A stretch of DNA of 64,000 bases, from NCBI RefSeq assembly GCF_008830185.1, contig NZ_WAGX01000005.1, positions 992,001 through 1,056,000 on the forward strand. The letters run 5' to 3'. A program made the translations under genes and the position numbers. The notes below the pieces were generated by a model that made no database searches, was not told the origin of the DNA, and saw nothing but the letters and a program-made list of their open reading frames with translations. Position 1 is the stretch's first letter. Every line of letters starts with the position of its first letter. The stretch is from Candidatus Galacturonatibacter soehngenii. Its GTDB lineage: Bacteria; Bacillota; Clostridia; Lachnospirales; Lachnospiraceae. Shown piece by piece: positions 25,187 through 34,756 of the stretch.

Positions 25187-26116
25187 CTAAACCCTCTTCT
25201 TTGCTAAATTGTTTTGTACTCTATTATATAATTCCTTCGCTGCATTATATCCCATTTTCTTTTGTCTATAATTGACTGCTGCTGATTCACAAATAATAGC
25301 TAGATTTCTGCCTGGGCGAATCGGAATGGAATGACACACCACTTTATTACCAAGAAACTCTGTATATTCTTCCTCCAGCCCTAAGCGATCATATTCTTTA
25401 TCTCTATCCCAGTCTTCTAACTTGATAACCAAATCAATTGACTGAGTCTCTTTTACACTTTCAACACCAAATAACGTTTTAACATCTACAATTCCAATGC
25501 CTCGTAGTTCAATGAAATGTCGTGTGATATCAGGTGCCGTTCCAATCAAAGTATCATCACTTACTTTACGGATCTCAACTACGTCATCCGTTACTAAACG
25601 GTGTCCTCGCTTGATTAACTCAAGTGCTGCCTCACTCTTTCCGATTCCACTTTCTCCCATAATAAGGACACCTTCACCATATACATCCACTAATACTCCA
25701 TGAATGGAAATAGTCGGAGCCAATTGTACGTTAAGCCATCGAATGATTTCTGCCATAAAAGAAGAGGTTGTTTTCTCCGTTTGGAAGATTGGTACCCCGT
25801 TTTTATTTGCAATACCTAATATATCTTCGTCTGGTTCCATGTTTCTGCTATAGACAATACAAGGAATTTTACTAGATAGAAGCTTATTATACATTTCTAT
25901 TTTTCGACTTCTTTCAAGACTTTCTAGATAGGTATATTCTACATATCCAATTACTTGAACACGTTCCTCATCAAAATGATCAAAAAAACCAGTTAATTGA
26001 AGAGCCGGTCTATTAATGTCTGGTTGTGTCACTTTAATGGAATCTAATGCAATATCAGGGGTCAGATTTTTAAGATTTAATTTTTTAACAATCTTTTTCA
26101 ATTCTACGCTTTGCAT
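25187..26116 (-). CDS. hprK: HPr kinase/phosphorylase
   Basis: 309-residue bifunctional enzyme that phosphorylates Ser46 of HPr and Crh with ATP or pyrophosphate, and removes the phosphate again, according to fructose-bisphosphate and phosphate levels. Walker A GESGIGKSE near residue 153 and the HprK signature ELRGIGIVDVKTLFG near 202-216 are intact, as is the N-terminal domain. Directly coupled to the glucokinase gene. With the Crh-like protein it provides the signal branch of CcpA-type catabolite control. Confidence 0.95.
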   Translation of the reverse strand: MQSVELKKIVKKLNLKNLTPDIALDSIKVTQPDINRPALQLTGFFDHFDEERVQVIGYVEYTYLESLERSRKIEMYNKLLSSKIPCIVYSRNMEPDEDILGIANKNGVPIFQTEKTTSSFMAEIIRWLNVQLAPTISIHGVLVDVYGEGVLIMGESGIGKSEAALELIKRGHRLVTDDVVEIRKVSDDTLIGTAPDITRHFIELRGIGIVDVKTLFGVESVKETQSIDLVIKLEDWDRDKEYDRLGLEEEYTEFLGNKVVCHSIPIRPGRNLAIICESAAVNYRQKKMGYNAAKELYNRVQNNLAKKRV

Positions 26117-26190
26117 ACCATTTCTCCTTTATCTATCGTTGTTATCATCTTATCATATTTTATTTTTTAAAACAACAGTGCATACTTAAG

Positions 26191-28047
26191 TTAAACGTTT
26201 CGCGGTATATGAAAAAACTCATATACTTTTCTTGCCGATGCCTCATTCATTGTTGGGATATTTTTTAATGTATCTATTTGTGCATTTTTTATTTCGTCCA
26301 AAGATGTGAAATGCTGCATCAGTGCTTTTCTCCTTGCTGGTCCAATTCCATCAATATCGTCTAATATGGAGTGTACTTGTCCTTTGCTTCTAAGCGATCT
26401 ATGGTATTCAATTGCAAATCGATGTGCCTCATCCTGTACTCTGGTAATCAAACGAAAGCCCTCTGAATTTCTTTCAATTGGAATCTCTTTGTTTTGATAA
26501 TATAACCCTCTTGTTCTATGATTATCATCCTTTACCATACCGCATACAGGAATAGAAAGCTTTAATTCATCTAAAACCTTTTGAGCAATGTTAACTTGTC
26601 CACGCCCTCCATCCATCATGATTAGGTCTGGAAATTTGGTAAAGCTTCCATAGTCTACGTCCTTATTATTTAATTCTTGTATCCCATGTGTAAATCTTCT
26701 GGTTAACACTTCATACATACTGGCATAATCATCTGGACCAGCCACTGACTTGATTTTGAATTTTCGATAATCACTTCTTTTTGGTCTTCCATTTTCATAT
26801 ACAATCATAGACCCAACCGACTGATAACCACTTATATTCGAAATATCAAATGCTTCCACCCTTAAAATATTAGAAATTCCAAGCAATTCTTCGATTTCTT
26901 TCATAGCACCAATGGTTTTCATTTCTTCTATCTTGATTCGCTCTTTGTCCTTGACCAAAACCATGGCTGCATTCTTTTCTGCAAGCTCAACCAGTTTTTC
27001 CTTACTTCCCTTTTTCGGTACACGGATATATACTCTTAGGCCTCTTTTTTTCGTGAGCCACTGTTCAATCAGTTCCATATCTTCAATCTCCTCTTGAATC
27101 ATGAGCTCTTTTGGTATGTAAGGTGTTCCACTATAAAACTGTTTGATAAAACTAGATACAATTTCCCCTTTCGAATCATGTATGGAAATATCCATATGAA
27201 AATGCTCTCTTCCAATTAATCTTCCGTTACGTATAAAAAATACTTGTATGACTCCATCATTTCCATCTCTTGATAGAGCTATCACATCTTTATCTTCCAA
27301 ATCATTGTTGGTAATTTTTTGTTTTTGGGAAATCTGTTTTACGGCATTTAGAAGTTCACGATACTCGATTGCTTTTTCAAACTCCATATTCTCGGAAGCA
27401 TCCATCATCTTTCCTTCCAACATTTTTTCCACGTCACCTAAATTTCCATTTAAAAAATCAAGAACCTGCGTAATATTTTTACCATACTCTTCTTCAGAAA
27501 TATACCCCTGACATGGCGCATCACATTGTTTAATGTGATAGTTTAAGCATGGTCTCGCCTTTTTAATATCTCTTGGTAGATTTCGATTACACGTTCGTAT
27601 CTTATAGATTTTTTGTAAGAGACTAATTGTATCTTTTACAGCACCAGCACTAGTATAGGGACCAAAATATTTTGATTTATCCTTTTTCATGGTACGTGAT
27701 AGCATCACCCTTGGATATGCTTCATTCACTGTTACACGAATAAAAGGATACGTTTTGTCATCTGTAAGCATCGTGTTATATTTGGGTCGATGTTCCTTAA
27801 TTAGATTACATTCTAGAACTAACGCTTCTACCTCAGAATCCGTCACAATATACTCAAAACGTTTGATTTTGCTTACCATTTGTTCTATTTTAATGGTCTT
27901 ATTTCTACTACTTTGAAAATATTGTCTGACACGATTTTTTAGACTTATTGCCTTCCCTACATAAATAATTGCATCCTTATCATCATGCATAATATAAACC
28001 CCTGGCTTACCTGGAAGTTTTTTTAATTCTTCTTCTATATTAAACAT
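26191..28047 (-). CDS. uvrC: UvrABC system protein C
   Basis: 618-residue nucleotide-excision-repair nuclease that cuts the damaged strand on both sides. GIY-YIG domain at the start ([25 protein letters not shown]), UVR motif (about 205-240), RNase H-like endonuclease domain (about 370-540, FDISNISG and MMDGGRGQ) and a C-terminal helix-hairpin-helix region ([18 protein letters not shown]). Full length. The gene stands 74 bases upstream of hprK on the same strand. Confidence 0.95.
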   Translation of the reverse strand: MFNIEEELKKLPGKPGVYIMHDDKDAIIYVGKAISLKNRVRQYFQSSRNKTIKIEQMVSKIKRFEYIVTDSEVEALVLECNLIKEHRPKYNTMLTDDKTYPFIRVTVNEAYPRVMLSRTMKKDKSKYFGPYTSAGAVKDTISLLQKIYKIRTCNRNLPRDIKKARPCLNYHIKQCDAPCQGYISEEEYGKNITQVLDFLNGNLGDVEKMLEGKMMDASENMEFEKAIEYRELLNAVKQISQKQKITNNDLEDKDVIALSRDGNDGVIQVFFIRNGRLIGREHFHMDISIHDSKGEIVSSFIKQFYSGTPYIPKELMIQEEIEDMELIEQWLTKKRGLRVYIRVPKKGSKEKLVELAEKNAAMVLVKDKERIKIEEMKTIGAMKEIEELLGISNILRVEAFDISNISGYQSVGSMIVYENGRPKRSDYRKFKIKSVAGPDDYASMYEVLTRRFTHGIQELNNKDVDYGSFTKFPDLIMMDGGRGQVNIAQKVLDELKLSIPVCGMVKDDNHRTRGLYYQNKEIPIERNSEGFRLITRVQDEAHRFAIEYHRSLRSKGQVHSILDDIDGIGPARRKALMQHFTSLDEIKNAQIDTLKNIPTMNEASARKVYEFFHIPRNV

Positions 28048-28075
28048 AATATCTCCTATTATTTCTAATGTGGAA

Positions 28076-28126
28076 AAAAGAATACCTCCTCCACAAATCC
28101 TACTTTGTGAAAGAACGTATTCTTTT
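28076..28126 (-). terminator. Intrinsic terminator of ftsH
   Basis: AAAGAATAC / GTATTCTTT outer stem with an inner CACAAA / TTTGTG stem and a run of T on the minus strand, 42 bases after the ftsH stop. Confidence 0.8.
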
Positions 28127-28167
28127 ATGGATTGTTTTATTCTATTATTTTAACCGAAAATCGAGTA

Positions 28168-30267
28168 TTAATCAATTAATTCTGGCTCAGAAATAGACTC
28201 AGCTTTGTTTGCTGGTTTTTCTTGCGTTGATTCTTCTGTTGGCGCTTCTTGAATTACTACTCCTTCTTTTGCTTCTTCTTTTAACGTATTTTCTGGTTGT
28301 TCACTAAAGTCATATGTTACGTTCTCATTTAAGTCAACACTAGCTTGGCTTTCAGTCATACTGTCTGAAGCAACTAATTCCTTCTTTGGAGTTTCATTTT
28401 CATCGTCTGTTTTCTCTGGTTCAGGTTCAATTCCTCTTACCTTATTATAGATATCCATGAATTCTTTACCAGTAATCGTTTCTTTTTCAAACAGAAAATC
28501 AGCAATTTTATCAAGAATCTCTTTGTTATCTTCCAATAACATTTTCGCCTCTTCATAGCACTCTTTTAGAAGTCTCATTACTTCTTTATCAATTTCTGCG
28601 GCTGTGTCATCTGCACAATTTAATACCGTTCTTCCTGTTAAATATTGGTTTTCTATTGTCTCAAGACCCATTAAACCAAATTTTTCAGACATACCATATT
28701 GGGTAATCATGGCTCTTGCCATTTTAGTCGCCTTTTCAATATCGTTTGAAGCACCAGTTGTTACTGATTGAAAAATAATTTCTTCTGCAGCACGACCACC
28801 AAACAAGGTAACAATCCGTGCTCTTAATTCCTCTTGTGTCATTAAATATTTTTCTTCCTCTGGTACCTGCATAACATAGCCAAGCGAACCCATTGTTCTT
28901 GGCACAATTGTTATCTTTTGAACTGGTTCTGCATTCTTTTGAAGAGCTGTAACAAGCGCATGCCCCACTTCATGATAAGCAACAATTTTCTTTTCCTTTT
29001 TACCAAGAATTCTGTCTTTCTTTTCTTTACCTGCAATGACAACTTCAACCGATTCAAACAAATCAGATTGCGATACTACTTTTCTTCCATTTTTCACTGC
29101 ATTAATAGCAGCTTCATTAATCATATTTGCCAAATCAGAGCCCACTGCTCCTGAAGTAGCAAGTGCGATTGCTTCTAAATCAACTGTATCATCCATCAAA
29201 ACATTCTTTGAATGTACTTTTAATATATCAACTCTACCTTTTAAATCAGGTTTATCAACAATGACTCTTCGGTCAAAGCGGCCTGGTCTAAGCAGTGCGG
29301 CATCAAGTACTTCTGGTCGGTTCGTTGCAGCTAGAATTAAAATACCCTTTGACGTATCAAAACCATCCATTTCAGCTAATAATTGATTCAGTGTCTGCTC
29401 TCTTTCATCGTTACCGCCACCATATCTGCTGTCACGACTTTTACCAATTGCATCAATTTCATCTATAAAAATGATACAAGGTGCATTTTGCTGTGCTTGC
29501 TTAAATAAGTCTCTTACTCTTGAAGCACCCACACCAACAAACATTTCCACAAAATCAGAACCAGATAGTGAGAAAAATGGTACTTTTGCTTCTCCTGCAA
29601 CGGCTTTTGCAAGTAATGTTTTTCCAGTTCCTGGAGGTCCTACTAATAAGGCTCCCTTTGGAAGTTTAGCTCCTATTTGCGTGTATTTTCCTGGGTTATG
29701 AAGAAAATCCACTACTTCTTGTAAGGATTCTTTCGCTTCATTTTGACCTGCTACATCTTTAAATGTTACACCTGTTTGCTTTTCTACATAGACTTTGGCA
29801 TTTGATTTACCAACGCCCATCATGCCTCCACCTTTTGACATTCTCTTTAATATAAAGCTTGCCATCAGCCATACCATAGCAAGTGGTAATCCATATAATA
29901 GCAAAATATCTAGCAAGGTAGATCTAGAGTCAGGTATTTTTGCATCAATCTTTGCTCCTGAAGCCTTTATTTTCTGCAGCAAATCTTTATCTGGAAAAAT
30001 ACCAGTATAATATTTAATCTCAACTAACTGTGATGCTTGTGCCTTTGGTGTAATAATTATTTTATCAGAATCAAGATAAACGCTTTTTACCTCTTTATTG
30101 TCTAACATGATTAAAAACTCATCGTATGTGATTTTTTTCATGGTGCTTCCTTCGACCATATTATTAAAAAAGCTCATGATCATCAATACCACTAATGCTA
30201 CAATGAGAAAAACCATTATGGTCTGTTTGTTTTTAGGATTATTATTATTATTCTGATTGTTGTCCAT
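28168..30267 (-). CDS. ftsH: ATP-dependent zinc metalloprotease FtsH
   Basis: 699-residue membrane AAA protease that degrades unassembled membrane proteins and regulators. Order: Asn-rich N-terminal tail, transmembrane helix (about 17-36), extracytoplasmic domain, second helix (about 118-138), AAA domain with GPPGTGKT and the second-region-of-homology RPGRFDRR, then the protease domain with HEVGH. The last 70 residues are an acidic, Glu-rich tail. ATG 30267 has GGAGG six bases before it; the longer frame to 30351 lacks a site and would spoil the N-terminus. Confidence 0.95.
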   Translation of the reverse strand: MDNNQNNNNNPKNKQTIMVFLIVALVVLMIMSFFNNMVEGSTMKKITYDEFLIMLDNKEVKSVYLDSDKIIITPKAQASQLVEIKYYTGIFPDKDLLQKIKASGAKIDAKIPDSRSTLLDILLLYGLPLAMVWLMASFILKRMSKGGGMMGVGKSNAKVYVEKQTGVTFKDVAGQNEAKESLQEVVDFLHNPGKYTQIGAKLPKGALLVGPPGTGKTLLAKAVAGEAKVPFFSLSGSDFVEMFVGVGASRVRDLFKQAQQNAPCIIFIDEIDAIGKSRDSRYGGGNDEREQTLNQLLAEMDGFDTSKGILILAATNRPEVLDAALLRPGRFDRRVIVDKPDLKGRVDILKVHSKNVLMDDTVDLEAIALATSGAVGSDLANMINEAAINAVKNGRKVVSQSDLFESVEVVIAGKEKKDRILGKKEKKIVAYHEVGHALVTALQKNAEPVQKITIVPRTMGSLGYVMQVPEEEKYLMTQEELRARIVTLFGGRAAEEIIFQSVTTGASNDIEKATKMARAMITQYGMSEKFGLMGLETIENQYLTGRTVLNCADDTAAEIDKEVMRLLKECYEEAKMLLEDNKEILDKIADFLFEKETITGKEFMDIYNKVRGIEPEPEKTDDENETPKKELVASDSMTESQASVDLNENVTYDFSEQPENTLKEEAKEGVVIQEAPTEESTQEKPANKAESISEPELID

Positions 30268-30674
30268 TCTTTTCCTCCTAAGTTCGATATCTATATTATA
30301 GAGATTGTTGTCACATAAATCAACTACCAGATTGTGAATTTTACTACACAATTTATTTTGCTTTATGCCCTCAAAAATAACATTATAACATTGAACTAAA
30401 ATATTATTTTATAATTTTTTAAATTAATAGTAGATTTATTGTATTATTAGTTGTATAATATATAAGTTATTTTATGTCTTTTTATAAATATAAATTTTGT
30501 TAACTTATGGTTTACAAATTTTGCAAATGAACAGCAAATTGAAAACTATTGTTATTCTAAATTCAATTGAATCGATTATTTTGTCGATTCAATTGTTGCT
30601 TTTATAACTATTTATCTTATGAAAAATATCCCTATTTTTCATTTTCACTTATTCAAAAGGAGGAACATTAAATT
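30268..30674. promoter_or_regulatory. Divergent ftsH-pyrG intergenic region with leader hairpin
   Basis: 407 AT-rich bases between divergent starts. A 12-bp perfect hairpin (CAATTGAATCGA and complement, 8-base loop) at 30564-30595 lies 79 bases before pyrG and is followed by TTGCTTTTATAAC, so it could end transcription early. The G-run start site used for reiterative pyrG control in Bacillus is not evident upstream. AAAGGAGG at about 30656-30663 is the ribosome site. Confidence 0.5.
30564..30607 (+). terminator. Attenuator-like hairpin in the pyrG leader
   Basis: 12-bp perfect stem with a T-rich tail on the plus strand. Its position in the pyrG leader fits a CTP-responsive attenuator, but no antiterminator pairing was found. 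Confidence 0.45.
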
Positions 30675-32276
30675 ATGCCAGTAAAGTATGTCTTTGTAAC
30701 AGGCGGTGTTGTTTCAGGACTAGGTAAAGGTATTACTGCTGCTTCTTTAGGAAGACTTTTGAAGGCACGTGGTTACAAAGTAACGATGCAGAAATTTGAC
30801 CCTTACATTAACATTGATCCAGGTACTATGAATCCAATTCAGCATGGAGAAGTTTTCGTAACCGATGACGGTGCTGAAACCGATCTTGATTTAGGTCATT
30901 ATGAGAGATTTATTGATGAAAGTCTTGATAAAAACTCAAACGTAACCACTGGTAAGATATATTGGTCTGTATTATCAAAAGAAAGAAGAGGAGACTTTGG
31001 TGGCGGAACCGTTCAGGTCATTCCTCATATCACCAATGAAATCAAAAGTCGTTTTTATCGTAATTTCACAGATAAAGATACCAGAATCGCTATTATAGAA
31101 GTAGGTGGAACGGTTGGAGATATTGAAAGTCAACCTTTCTTAGAATCCATTCGCCAATTCCAACATGATGTGGGCCGTGAAAATGCAATTCTAATTCATG
31201 TTACATTAATTCCTTACTTAAAAGCTTCGGGAGAAATGAAGACCAAGCCAACGCAGGCAAGTGTAAAGGAATTACAAGGAATGGGTATTCAACCTGATAT
31301 TATTGTTTGCCGTTCTGAAATGCCTCTTGACCAGCAACTAAAGGACAAGATAGCATTGTTTTGTAATGTACCAAACAACCACGTATTACAAAATCTTGAT
31401 GTTGATATTTTATACGAAGCTCCACTTGCTATGGAAAGCGAACAACTTGCTCAGGTTGCTTGTGAATGTCTAAAACTTGAATGTCCAGAACCAGACTTAA
31501 AAGAATGGGAAGACATGATACATGCTTGGAAGAATCCAACAAGTGAAATAACCGTTGCATTAGTGGGAAAATACATTCAGCTTCATGATGCATATATTAG
31601 TGTTGTTGAGGCTTTAAGTCATGGCGGTGTTGCAAACAGCGCTACTGTTAATATCAAGTGGGTTGATTCAGAACTTGTCACAGAAGAAAACGCAGCAGAA
31701 ACTTTTAAAGATGTCAGCGGAATTTTAGTACCTGGCGGTTTTGGCGACAGAGGAATTGAAGGAAAAATAACTGCAATTCGTTATGCACGTGAAAACAAAG
31801 TTCCTTTCTTAGGTTTATGCCTTGGAATGCAGCTTTCTATTGTGGAATTTGCAAGACATGTGGTTGGTTATAATGATGCGCATAGTGTTGAATTAAAAGC
31901 AGATACCACCCACCCTGTGATTCATTTGATGCCAGACCAAAATGGAATTGAAGACATTGGAGGAACTTTAAGACTTGGTTCTTATCCTTGTGTATTGGAC
32001 GAGTCTTCAAAAGCCTATGACCTTTATAAAGAAAAAACAATTCATGAAAGACATAGACATCGTTATGAAGTAAACAATGATTACAGACATATTCTTACGG
32101 AAAAGGGTATGACTCTTTCTGGATTATCTCCTGATGAAAGAATTGTGGAAATGATTGAAATCAAAGATCATCCTTGGTTTATCGGTACACAAGCTCACCC
32201 TGAGCTAAAATCAAGACCAAATCGTCCGCATCCTCTATTCAAAGGATTCGTTCAAGCTGCATTAAAATTTAATTAA
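30675..32276 (+). CDS. pyrG: CTP synthase
   Basis: 533-residue enzyme making CTP from UTP, ATP and glutamine. Synthetase domain (1-270) begins [17 protein letters not shown]; glutaminase domain has the catalytic Cys in [11 protein letters not shown] and the His/Glu pair in [10 protein letters not shown]. Length is normal. AAAGGAGG before ATG 30675. Single gene with a strong terminator. Confidence 0.96.
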   Translation: MPVKYVFVTGGVVSGLGKGITAASLGRLLKARGYKVTMQKFDPYINIDPGTMNPIQHGEVFVTDDGAETDLDLGHYERFIDESLDKNSNVTTGKIYWSVLSKERRGDFGGGTVQVIPHITNEIKSRFYRNFTDKDTRIAIIEVGGTVGDIESQPFLESIRQFQHDVGRENAILIHVTLIPYLKASGEMKTKPTQASVKELQGMGIQPDIIVCRSEMPLDQQLKDKIALFCNVPNNHVLQNLDVDILYEAPLAMESEQLAQVACECLKLECPEPDLKEWEDMIHAWKNPTSEITVALVGKYIQLHDAYISVVEALSHGGVANSATVNIKWVDSELVTEENAAETFKDVSGILVPGGFGDRGIEGKITAIRYARENKVPFLGLCLGMQLSIVEFARHVVGYNDAHSVELKADTTHPVIHLMPDQNGIEDIGGTLRLGSYPCVLDESSKAYDLYKEKTIHERHRHRYEVNNDYRHILTEKGMTLSGLSPDERIVEMIEIKDHPWFIGTQAHPELKSRPNRPHPLFKGFVQAALKFN

Positions 32277-32285
32277 ATATATAAG

Positions 32286-32331
32286 CTTCCCCACAAATTA
32301 GGACTTAGTTCTAACTTGTGGGGGCTTTTTA
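32286..32331 (+). terminator. Intrinsic terminator of pyrG
   Basis: Long stem CCCCACAA...TTGTGGGG with extended inner pairing (TTAGGAC / GTTCTAA) and tail CTTTTTATTT on the plus strand. Confidence 0.93.
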
Positions 32332-32412
32332 TTTCACATTATAAACTTAAAATTAACAATTAATTATAACAATTTTAATTTGTATATTTTACTGTCGTAA
32401 TTATGTGTTATT

Positions 32413-34752
32413 TTATGATTCTAAGTCTATTTTTACCTTTATGGCATTTGTAATTTCTGAAATAACCGTATCATTGCCATCAATTACACTCTTAGCACCT
32501 ATTATGTTTTGAATTCTCCTATTCATCAATCGAATCGTGCAAGCTTTTTGTGTATTGATTGCAATATGAATCTCATTTTCCTTTTTCTCAGCTTCCATTG
32601 AAATAGCTAACTTAGTATGTTCATCATATACTACTGTTGACGCTTTTGTTTTTAATTCATAGATACGCAGTTCTACATCTTGTGCGTAATCATAAACCGT
32701 CTTGTCATCATTTTTTCCAATTGCGATAATACTGTTCTCTCTCACATAAAGGGGAACGTCTAGATATCCACAAGTTTCCTTGTACCAACAGCCTCCTTGT
32801 TTTTTCTCTCCAGTCAGTAAATTAGTCCAATCCCCATCTGGAAGATAATACTGCGCAAGTGATTTATCATTACAGATTGGTGCTACCAGTAAATTATCAC
32901 CAAACATATACTGCTTATCAAGGTATTCGCAATTACGATCTCCCATAAACTCCATCACCATACTTCTCATCATCGGAATACCTGACTGAGAAGTCTCAAC
33001 CGCATTACGATAGATATATGGCATTAATTTTGCTTTTAACTTTGTAAAAAATCTCACCGTATCAACTGCTTCTTCTCCGTATAACCACGGTACACGATAA
33101 GAGCCACTTCCGTGTAATCTACTGTGACTACTCATAAGTCCAAATGCCGCCCAACGTTTATATACATCTGGGGTTGAAGTACTTTCAAAGCCTCCTATAT
33201 CATGACTCCAGTATCCAAATCCAGACATGGTAAGTGATAGACCACCACGAAGGCTCTGTTCCATACCGCTGTAATCAGACCAACAATCTCCTCCCCAATG
33301 AACTGGGAATTTTTGTCCCCCTACCGTGGCAGAACGTGCAAATAACACTGCTTCCCCTTTTCCTTTTTCTTGTTCAAGTAGTTCAAATACTGTTTTGTTA
33401 TATAGATAGGTATAATAATTATGCATTTTCTCTGCATCTGATCCATCATGATAGACTACCTCAGTCGGAATTCTCTCGCCAAAATCTGTCTTAAAGCAAT
33501 CCACACCAATGTCTAATAGGTCTTTTAATTTACTCTGATACCATTTACAGGCTTCTGGATTTGTAAAATCAACAATTGCAAGGCCAGGTTGCCACATATC
33601 CCATTGCCATACGCCACCATCTTTGCGTGTTAGTAAATATCCATGTTCCATTCCTTCTTCAAACAAAGCAGATTCTTGTGCGATATAAGAATTAATCCAT
33701 ACACATACTTTGATACCTCTATCATGAATTTTCCCAATTAATCCTTTTGGGTCTGGAAATGTCTTACTATCCCAACAAAAATCAGTCCAATGAAGTAACT
33801 TCATCCAACAGCAATCAAAATGGAAGACTTGTAGTGGGATATCACGCTCTTTCATACCATCAATCAATTTCAATACGGATTCTTCATCGTAACTTGTCGT
33901 AAATGAAGTGGACAACCAAAGTCCAAATGTCCAAGGTGCTGGAAGACTTGGCTTTCCCGTCAAATCGGTATATCGAACCAAAACCTCCTTCATAGTAGGT
34001 CCATTGATTACAAAATAATCTAGCGATTCACCTGGAACTGTAAAGGATACTTTTCCAACAAACTCAGACGCCACTTCAAACGATACTTTATCTGGATGAT
34101 TTACAAAAACACCATAACCTGAATTCGTCATATAGAACGGAATATTTTTATATGACAATTGAGTACTTGTACCGCCATCCTCATTCCATATTTCAACTTC
34201 CTGCCCATTTTTTACATAAGGAGAAAAACGTTCTCCCAATCCATATACTAATTCTCCTACACCTAAACTCAATTGTTGACGCATATATGCAACATTTGAT
34301 TGATTATCATGTGCTAATCCCTTCCAATTCGTAATTGCATAACCAAGATCACGGTCTTTGCTTTCTGTAAGCTTTTCCTCACCTCTGTAGTATGCCATTG
34401 ACCAGTTCTTTTTTGTAATGACAAGCCTTAGAGTTTTGCTGACAACTTCTAAGTACTCCTCATTTTCATTTACATGAATTTTTGTATTCTTGGGTATATT
34501 TAATTCAAATTCTGGCGCTTTCTTTTTCACCCCAAGGTGATGAAACGCCTGAACACGAATTACTTCCTCCATTGGAACTGTGATTTTTACGGTAAGATTA
34601 ACAAAGCCAAGCGTATCCCCTGGTCCGTTGATTCGAACAGATGGAGCCATAATTCGAACTTCCTCTTCTTTCACCTGCGCTTCATAAAGTTCTTTTGGAG
34701 AAAAAATCTCACATCCTTCTTTGATTACCCAGCAACCGTCATTAAATTTCAT
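32413..34752 (-). CDS. GH31 alpha-xylosidase-like enzyme (YicI group)
   Basis: 779-residue GH31 with N-terminal beta-sandwich (about 1-260), (beta/alpha)8 barrel and C-terminal beta domains. The nucleophile is the Asp of FKTDFGERIP (about residue 420), and the region WSHDIGGFE follows, as in Escherichia coli YicI. It would remove alpha-1,6-xylosyl units (for example from isoprimeverose or xyloglucan fragments); alpha-glucosidase activity is possible. No signal peptide, so it acts inside the cell. Last gene of the LacI-ABC-GH3-GH31 row; only 4 bases from GH3. Confidence 0.9.
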   Translation of the reverse strand: MKFNDGCWVIKEGCEIFSPKELYEAQVKEEEVRIMAPSVRINGPGDTLGFVNLTVKITVPMEEVIRVQAFHHLGVKKKAPEFELNIPKNTKIHVNENEEYLEVVSKTLRLVITKKNWSMAYYRGEEKLTESKDRDLGYAITNWKGLAHDNQSNVAYMRQQLSLGVGELVYGLGERFSPYVKNGQEVEIWNEDGGTSTQLSYKNIPFYMTNSGYGVFVNHPDKVSFEVASEFVGKVSFTVPGESLDYFVINGPTMKEVLVRYTDLTGKPSLPAPWTFGLWLSTSFTTSYDEESVLKLIDGMKERDIPLQVFHFDCCWMKLLHWTDFCWDSKTFPDPKGLIGKIHDRGIKVCVWINSYIAQESALFEEGMEHGYLLTRKDGGVWQWDMWQPGLAIVDFTNPEACKWYQSKLKDLLDIGVDCFKTDFGERIPTEVVYHDGSDAEKMHNYYTYLYNKTVFELLEQEKGKGEAVLFARSATVGGQKFPVHWGGDCWSDYSGMEQSLRGGLSLTMSGFGYWSHDIGGFESTSTPDVYKRWAAFGLMSSHSRLHGSGSYRVPWLYGEEAVDTVRFFTKLKAKLMPYIYRNAVETSQSGIPMMRSMVMEFMGDRNCEYLDKQYMFGDNLLVAPICNDKSLAQYYLPDGDWTNLLTGEKKQGGCWYKETCGYLDVPLYVRENSIIAIGKNDDKTVYDYAQDVELRIYELKTKASTVVYDEHTKLAISMEAEKKENEIHIAINTQKACTIRLMNRRIQNIIGAKSVIDGNDTVISEITNAIKVKIDLES

Positions 34753-34756
34753 ATCA

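Noticed and set aside
26185-26205. cre-like sequence at the 3' end of uvrC
   Set aside because: Fits the catabolite-response consensus poorly and lies in coding sequence before hprK without a promoter.
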